From Thermoflexales bacterium (GTDB lineage: Bacteria; Chloroflexota; Anaerolineae; B4-G1; DUEL01): 45,865 nt of DNA. Position numbers and translations under genes: made by a program. This document shows positions 41,716 through 45,865 of the stretch, in pieces. Numbering within the stretch: position 1 is the first letter of the stretch; every line of letters begins with the position of its first letter. A model generated the notes under the pieces. That model searched no databases, had not been told where the DNA came from, and saw only the letters and a program-made list of their open reading frames with translations. Location: contig JACIWQ010000012.1 of the NCBI GenBank assembly GCA_014360895.1, positions 1 to 45,865 of the forward strand. Reading direction: 5' to 3'.

Positions 41716-42540
41716 TCAAAATGGAATCTCTTCATCAAGCGTCTCATAGGAGAGCGAAGCTTTTTCCGCCCGCGCCTCGAGAGCTTTAATGAAACGGATT
41801 GTGCCCACGATATGGTTAAAGATAAAGAAACTTTCCTCATAATTGAGTAGTGGGTTATCGTGAGCGAGAGTCCTTTCATTACGTACGCGATTGAACGCTT
41901 CCATTATGCTAATACTGGACTTCAGAATGCGTTCGGTCATCTCAGATTCAATGAGTCCTGCTTTGCGAAGTGCTTTTACGTATTCGCCAAATATACTGTG
42001 CAGTGGCTTGTCTCTCTCCACAGAAATGCCACGCTTCTGAGCGAAGGTTCGAACCAATTTTGTGACGTAGGTATGTAACCGGTCGAGACCTGCTTCGGGT
42101 TGGTTGTTTTCTATGGATTCGCGTACCGAACGCGCTAGAACCTCAAAGTTCTGGTCATCTCCTTCTGGCGTAATGGCCTCAATTACCTCAATAGAAACGC
42201 TCTCCAATAGACGGGCTGCGATGCGTTGGCATTCCTCAAACAGGCGAGCGTGCTCAATATCTCCCGCCGCTTGTTGGTAGTAAAAAGTCTCTCGGTAATA
42301 CTCCAAGAGGTCACTAAGCAGCTTGCCTACAACGTGATTTGGTTCCTGATTCCAGAAAGCGCGTAAGCGATTGGCCTTTGAGCCGCTGGCGTAATCGTAC
42401 TTGGTATCGTAGATGTTTCGGCCAGTGCTTTCCGCGACAAACTCGGCAAACGTCCGGTTCGAGAAATCCAAGACATAGCCGCTGCCCATCCGTAACAGCT
42501 TCTCCAGCTTGGTCTTCTCGATAAAGCTCAAATCAGCCAT
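41716..42540 (-). CDS. Abortive-infection family protein with C-terminal HEPN (Abi_C-like)
   Basis: A 274-residue protein. The N-terminal half contains LEKLLRMGSGYVLDFSNRTF and GSKANRLRAFW, typical of an AbiJ/NTD-type module in abortive-infection proteins. The C-terminal half matches the Abi_C HEPN fold: PLHSIFGEYVKALRKAGLIE, then SSISIMEAFNRVRNERTLAH with R220-N221...H227, and FIFNHIVGTIRFIKALE. It is probably an infection-triggered RNase. The start at 42540 lies 30 bp inside cassette 1 with no Shine-Dalgarno. Codon use is AT-rich compared with HIT and min genes, pointing to transfer. Confidence 0.85.
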   Translation of the reverse strand: MADLSFIEKTKLEKLLRMGSGYVLDFSNRTFAEFVAESTGRNIYDTKYDYASGSKANRLRAFWNQEPNHVVGKLLSDLLEYYRETFYYQQAAGDIEHARLFEECQRIAARLLESVSIEVIEAITPEGDDQNFEVLARSVRESIENNQPEAGLDRLHTYVTKLVRTFAQKRGISVERDKPLHSIFGEYVKALRKAGLIESEMTERILKSSISIMEAFNRVRNERTLAHDNPLLNYEESFFIFNHIVGTIRFIKALEARAEKASLSYETLDEEIPF

Positions 42541-42573
42541 AGGTGCGTTCTCACGAGGTGCACGCCTAACACA

Positions 42574-42741
42574 TTAGGTGGCATCCCGCAGGTTTCGCCC
42601 ACCCATCACGTCCAGCACTACCCGCCGCACCACGTCCGCTCCCATTTGGCGCACAAATCCCGCGCCGCGCGCTTCCAGCAACTCTCTGAGCATCGGCGGG
42701 ACAAGGGTTCCCAGAGCCGGTCTATCGGTCACCGTCATCAT
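42574..42741 (-). CDS. Small unrecognised protein upstream of the cassette insertion
   Basis: A 55-residue frame (MMTVTDRPALGTLVPPMLRE ... VLDVMGGRNLRDAT) with chromosomal, GC-rich codons. Its start overlaps the stop of the open stretch upstream (TGATG) and its end overlaps the ATG of the split 48-residue gene (ATGCCACCTAA). Such chained small genes suggest an old operon, now interrupted by the cassette array. It may be an N-terminal remnant. No family recognised. Confidence 0.45.
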   Translation of the reverse strand: MMTVTDRPALGTLVPPMLRELLEARGAGFVRQMGADVVRRVVLDVMGGRNLRDAT

Positions 42742-42872
42742 CAGAACAAAAGCCCCTGCTTGACCTGAGGTGGTTCGCAGTTCACGTACAAAACCTCCAT
42801 CGCCGCCTTATCCATCCATTCCACAATCTCCCGCCGAATCACGTCTACATACCGGGGCTCCTTCTCAAGCAG
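42741..42872 (-). pseudogene. Unrecognised coding remnant after the HIT gene
   Basis: An open stretch without a good start codon, directly after the HIT stop and in the same frame: EKEPRYVDVIRREIVEWMDK ... EVLYVNCEPPQVKQGLLF, ending TGA that overlaps the next ATG. It looks like real protein sequence and may be the C-terminal part of a decayed gene. Confidence 0.4.
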
Positions 42873-43373
42873 TCAGCCTCTGGGCGCATACGCCTCAAAC
42901 AGCGGGCGCAGCCGCCGGTACGTGTCGTCCAGCCACTCCGGAATGGTGCGGGTGTGGCCGACGACGCTCATATAGTTGGTGTCCCCGCCCCAGCGGGGGA
43001 CGACATGGAGATGGACATGGTCGGCGACCCCCGCCCCGGCGGCCGTCCCGATGTTTAGCCCCACGTTGAACCCCTGCGGGTTGTAGGCCTCCCGCAGCAC
43101 CCGCAGGCTGGTCTGCGTCAGTGCCATCCACTCCGCCAGCGTCGGCCCGTCCAGGTCCTCCAGCGAGGGAACATGAGCGTAAGGGACAACCATTAGGTGG
43201 CCGTTGTTGTACGGGAAGCGGTTGAGGACGACGTAGCAGAGGCGCCCCCGGTAAACGATGTGCGCTTCCTCGTCCGGCTGGCGGGGCTTCAGGCAAAACA
43301 GGCACTCCTGCGGCAGCGGCTGCTCGCCCCGCAGGTAGGCCATGCGCCACGGAGTCCAGAGAATGTCACTCAT
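42873..43373 (-). CDS. HIT-family hydrolase/phosphorylase
   Basis: A 166-residue nucleotide-binding enzyme with the histidine triad HVHLH (119-123, in ADHVHLHVVPRW), the upstream NRFPYNNGHLMVVPYAH segment and a CLFC pair near residue 24-27. The start MSDILWTPWRMAYL is typical of the Ap4A phosphorylase/FHIT-like branch that hydrolyses dinucleoside polyphosphates or nucleotide adducts. Start 43373 directly follows an 8-nt repeat; no Shine-Dalgarno. Confidence 0.92.
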   Translation of the reverse strand: MSDILWTPWRMAYLRGEQPLPQECLFCLKPRQPDEEAHIVYRGRLCYVVLNRFPYNNGHLMVVPYAHVPSLEDLDGPTLAEWMALTQTSLRVLREAYNPQGFNVGLNIGTAAGAGVADHVHLHVVPRWGGDTNYMSVVGHTRTIPEWLDDTYRRLRPLFEAYAPRG

Positions 43374-43408
43374 AATGACCGAATGACCCAATGACCGAAT
43401 GACGGAAT
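43374..43408. repeat. 8-nt iterated repeat abutting the HIT start
   Basis: Minus-strand units TCATTCCG, TCATTCGG, TCATTGGG, TCATTCGG, TCATT run straight into ATG 43373. The family is shared with the ruvA leader (19258-19294). Confidence 0.88.
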
Positions 43409-43436
43409 GAACAAAGATGTGGCCTGTCGTCCGCCG

Positions 43437-44936
43437 TCAGGGGCCGGGGGTCGGTGTGGGCGTCGGCGTCGGGGTGGGCGTCGGGACGTACTGGATGGCC
43501 CCCGGCCGGACGCAGGAGTCGTAGTCAGCCCCCAGGATGACGCGGAAATCCAATCCGTTCCCTTCCCCCGGCCGTTTCTCCACATCCTCCGACTTCAGGC
43601 GATAGAGCCGGGTGAGTATCCAGAGAGGGGAGCCCTTCGCCGTGGTGGTGAAATCCACCACCCGGGTGCGGGAGACCGGCTCCGTCGCCGTGATGCCCGT
43701 CACCAGGAAGCCCTCCCAGCGCAGCCGCTCCGCCGCCACCTCCGCCATCCCCGGCCGCCCCGTCCCGTCCCAGATTTCTACCTGGAAGGGGGATTGGCGC
43801 GCCCGCCCCGTCGCCGGGGGTTGCAGCGCCTCCGCGACCAGCGGCTCCAGCGCGCCGGGCACCGGCAGAAGCACGTACGCGCCGTTGGGGTCGGTCCAGT
43901 GCTCCACATACGGCGGGATGATGAAGCGGCTCTTCACATTGGCCCAGTCCAGACGGGTCCCCAACCATCCCAGGTAGACCATTTCCTTAAGCCCCAGGTC
44001 GGTCTCCACCGTCTGACGGAGGGCATCCCAGAGGTCTGGGATGCGGCTCAACACGCCTCCGCTCAGCGCCTGCCGGTAGAGGGCCCGCAGGACCTGATGC
44101 TGCCGTCGGCTGCGGTCAAAATCGCTGGTGGACCAGCGGGAACGGACGTACCACAGTGCCTGCTGACCGTTCAGGTGCTGGACGCCCGGGTAGAGGTCTA
44201 TATCCACCCCCTGCTCCGGATTGGCGGGGTCGGGGAAGGTGTCGTGGAACTCGCACTCCACCGGCACATCCACCCCACCCAGCGCGTCCACGATGCGGAC
44301 AAAGCCAGAAAAGTCCACCATCGCGTAGTAGTGAATGGGGATGCCGAAGTTATACTCCACCGTCGCCTTGACCAGCGCCATCCGCCCGCCGGGGTAATCC
44401 TTCCCCCGGTTGATGGCCGTATTGATTTTCCCGAACCCGTAGCCGGGAATCCAGGCGTAGTAGTCCCGGGGGATGGAGAGCATGCTGACCGATGGAACGT
44501 CCGGGTTGATGCTGACCACAATCATCACGTCGGTCCGCCCGCCGTTGCCTTCCTGTGTATCCAGCCCCAGCAGGAGGACGTTCATCACCCTCTCGGGCAG
44601 GGAGACGAGGGGCATCGGCGTGGGGACGGGCAGGCTGACCGGCAGCGTGTTGCTGATCGGCAGGTCGTAGGCCGGCGTCGCGTGGGGCAGGGTGGGCGGG
44701 GACGGCGGGATCAGCGTGGGCGTGGGCGTCGGCCATGGCGTCGGCGTCGGGGTGGGTGTCGGCGCCGCCGTCGGCGACGGGGCGGGAGACGGCGGGTGCG
44801 GGTTGTTGTGGGGCACGACGATGGTCGCCGTCGGCGCGACGTCCATCGGGACCACCGGCACCATCAACCCGCGCGCGGCGATAGCCGTTATGACCAGAAC
44901 GATGATCAGAACGAGCGGCGCAAATATCTTCTTCAT
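43437..44936 (-). CDS. LytR-CpsA-Psr (LCP) family protein
   Basis: A 499-residue membrane-anchored enzyme. One N-terminal helix (FAPLVLIIVLVITAIAARG), a Thr/Pro stalk (residues 45-95), then the LCP domain: MNVLLLGLDTQEGNGGRTDV, SMLSIPRDYYAWIPGYG, KINTAINRG, VDFSGFVRIVDALGGVDV and ALWYVRSRWSTSDFDRSRRQ. A LytR_C-like domain follows (FQVEIWDGTGRPGMAEVAAE). It ends in another (TP)n tract. LCP enzymes attach polymers to peptidoglycan. It is divergent from surE, 53 bp apart, with a shared promoter region. Confidence 0.93.
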   Translation of the reverse strand: MKKIFAPLVLIIVLVITAIAARGLMVPVVPMDVAPTATIVVPHNNPHPPSPAPSPTAAPTPTPTPTPWPTPTPTLIPPSPPTLPHATPAYDLPISNTLPVSLPVPTPMPLVSLPERVMNVLLLGLDTQEGNGGRTDVMIVVSINPDVPSVSMLSIPRDYYAWIPGYGFGKINTAINRGKDYPGGRMALVKATVEYNFGIPIHYYAMVDFSGFVRIVDALGGVDVPVECEFHDTFPDPANPEQGVDIDLYPGVQHLNGQQALWYVRSRWSTSDFDRSRRQHQVLRALYRQALSGGVLSRIPDLWDALRQTVETDLGLKEMVYLGWLGTRLDWANVKSRFIIPPYVEHWTDPNGAYVLLPVPGALEPLVAEALQPPATGRARQSPFQVEIWDGTGRPGMAEVAAERLRWEGFLVTGITATEPVSRTRVVDFTTTAKGSPLWILTRLYRLKSEDVEKRPGEGNGLDFRVILGADYDSCVRPGAIQYVPTPTPTPTPTPTPGP

Positions 44937-44955
44937 CTGCAGGTCAAACTCTCCC

Positions 44956-44984
44956 TTGCCTCCCGACTTCTTTTGGATTATACT
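44956..44984 (+). promoter_or_regulatory. surE promoter, overlapping a divergent -10 for the LCP gene
   Basis: Plus strand: TTGCCT (44956-44961), 17-bp spacer, TATACT (44979-44984); expected start near 44990-44991, at the surE ATG. On the minus strand the same AT patch reads TATAAT (44982-44977), placing an LCP transcript start near 44970. The two polymerase sites overlap, so the genes may compete. Confidence 0.6.
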
Positions 44985-44989
44985 ACGGA

Positions 44990-45808
44990 ATGTTGAAAAT
45001 GCCAGCCATGCCGCTGATTCTGATCACCAACGACGATGGGATTAACTCGCCCGGGCTGCTGGCCGCCGTCCGGGCGGTCCGGGGATTGGGGGATGTGCTG
45101 GTCGTCGCGCCCACCCGCCAGTGGTCGGGCGCGGGCCGCTCTTTCGCCCGGGAGACCACCGGCGCCATCGCCCCGCGCCCTCTGGAGGTGGACGGGGAAC
45201 CGATACCGGCGTTCGCGGTGGACGGTTCCCCCGCCCAGGTGGTGCTGCACGCGCTCCTGGAACTGGCCCCCCGTCCGCCAGACCTGATGGTGGTGGGGAT
45301 CAATTACGGGGAGAACCCCGGGGCGGACGTGACCTGCTCCGGCACGATCGGCGCGGCGCTTCAGGGCGCCTCCTGTGGCGTCCCGGCGCTGGCCGTCTCC
45401 CGGCAGGCCCCCAAAGAGGTCCACATCAACCTCTCCGACAAGGTGGATTTCACCGTCGCGGCCCATTTCACCCGGTTCTTCGCCCGCCGGATGTTGGCGG
45501 TGGCGCTTCCCTTTGATGTGGACGTCCTCAAGGTGGACGTCCCCGACTGTGCCACCCCCGAAACCCCCTGGCGGCTGACCCGGCAATCCCGCCGGACCTA
45601 CTTCCGTCCGGTCCCGCCCCGGCGGAACGCGCTCTCTCAGCCTGGGCGGATGGACTACGAGGCCGCGTGGGACGTCCGGGACCTGGAGCCGGATAGCGAC
45701 ATCTACGCGCTGGTGGTGGACCGGGTGGTGGCGGTGACGCCGTTGAGCCTGGACCTGACCTCCCGGGCCGACCCGGCGGAGGTAGCCCGACTCCTTCAGT
45801 CCGATTGA
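44990..45808 (+). CDS. surE: 5'/3'-nucleotidase SurE
   Basis: A 272-residue metal-dependent phosphatase on nucleoside monophosphates and polyphosphate. Metal ligands are visible: the NDD of ILITNDDGINSPGLLA, Ser in RQWSGAGRS and Asn in VVGINYGENPGADV. CSGTIGAALQGASCGVPALAVS follows (seen as TIGAALQG). It is slightly long for the family. I choose ATG 44990, which would be leaderless from the promoter above; ATG 44999 or 45008 are alternatives, and none has a clear Shine-Dalgarno sequence. Confidence 0.95.
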   Translation: MLKMPAMPLILITNDDGINSPGLLAAVRAVRGLGDVLVVAPTRQWSGAGRSFARETTGAIAPRPLEVDGEPIPAFAVDGSPAQVVLHALLELAPRPPDLMVVGINYGENPGADVTCSGTIGAALQGASCGVPALAVSRQAPKEVHINLSDKVDFTVAAHFTRFFARRMLAVALPFDVDVLKVDVPDCATPETPWRLTRQSRRTYFRPVPPRRNALSQPGRMDYEAAWDVRDLEPDSDIYALVVDRVVAVTPLSLDLTSRADPAEVARLLQSD

Positions 45809-45865
45809 CGCTATTCCTATAATAGAAGGAAAAAATACTTCATACCAACAAGATATGGTACAGCA
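45809..45865. other. AT-rich tail with a possible promoter
   Basis: After the surE stop the sequence turns AT-rich, with TATAAT at 45818-45823 and a weak TTCAGT 17 bp upstream. A gene could start beyond the window; nothing coding is visible. Confidence 0.3.

Larger units (their letters stand above)
40868..42569 (-). mobile_element. Two-cassette integron-like array without integrase
   Basis: 1,702 bp between G|TT points at 42570|42569 and 40868|40867. Cassette 1 (41634-42569) starts TTAGGCGTGC and its attC-like end opens with the exact complement, GCACGCCTAAC. Cassette 2 (40868-41633) starts TTAGAGC and its end opens with GCTCTAAT, seven of eight expected bases. Each unit carries one minus-strand gene followed by a palindromic end, as in integron gene cassettes. 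Base composition is clearly more AT-rich than the flanks. No integron integrase is visible in the window, so it resembles a cluster of attC sites lacking an integrase. Confidence 0.65.

Noticed and set aside
41616-41879. Small protein reading NISLQPTAPSAASPP
   Set aside because: It overlaps the Abi_C gene's 3' end and the attC-like palindrome; the peptide is a by-product of the site.

Overview
The window is a GC-rich bacterial chromosome segment, most likely from a Chloroflexota bacterium (Anaerolineae-like). This rests on gene content rather than on an rRNA marker: a split complex I operon (nuoA-H-J-K-L), a PyrF-PyrE fusion, a LytR-CpsA-Psr protein and a lipoprotein with long Thr/Pro/Ser linkers, a c-di-AMP module (cdaA-cdaR), a minCDE set beside rodA/ftsW, a maltodextrin-type glycogen phosphorylase, SpoIID-domain proteins outside any sporulation context, and intergenic spaces full of short iterated repeats.

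Layout. 1-4.55 kb: a lower-GC minus-strand set of three related secreted proteins (TolB-like propellers and SpoIID domains), two of which carry apparent frameshifts. 4.67-12.9 kb: nuoA-H-J, then an accessory island (nucleotidyltransferase-HEPN protein, RHH/PIN toxin-antitoxin pair, small membrane protein, AAA ATPase plus partner), then nuoK-L. 13.1-17.8 kb: glycogen phosphorylase, a polytopic membrane protein and a propeller lipoprotein. 18-22.5 kb (plus strand): yebC-ruvC-ruvA, a DUF433/Mut7-C pair, a DnaD-like protein and a helicase-loader-like protein with two tandem AAA+ domains. 22.9-31.2 kb (minus): YhaM-like nuclease, DUF697 GTPase, 2-hydroxyacid dehydrogenase, tRNA-Val, der, cdaR, cdaA, an antitoxin-like small protein and ruvB. 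32.1-40.7 kb (minus): radical-SAM AmrS-like protein, pyrF-pyrE, a KAP-NTPase/FGE fusion, rodA/ftsW and minC-D-E. 40.7-45.8 kb: a two-gene cassette array carrying HEPN abortive-infection genes, then HIT hydrolase, LCP protein and (plus strand) surE.

The most notable object is at 40868-42569. Two abortive-infection-type HEPN genes each sit in a unit with the boundary logic of integron gene cassettes (G|TTAGGC ... GCCTAAC and G|TTAGAGC ... GCTCTAAT, with palindromic attC-like ends). No integrase is present. Removing the segment at the predicted G|TT points rejoins a 49-codon open frame.

A second theme is non-coding. At least ten intergenic gaps hold short degenerate tandem repeats with 7-, 8- or 10-nt units. 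Different unit sequences occur at different loci, and several arrays end exactly at a start codon with no Shine-Dalgarno sequence. Larger palindromic repeat arrays (92-bp and 24-bp periods) fill the gaps at 22.5, 31.2-32.1 and 33.4-33.7 kb. Several genes have good sigma-70-like promoters whose -35 box is TTGCCT/TTGCCA, and surE, ruvB and the 15.3 kb membrane protein look leaderless or nearly so.
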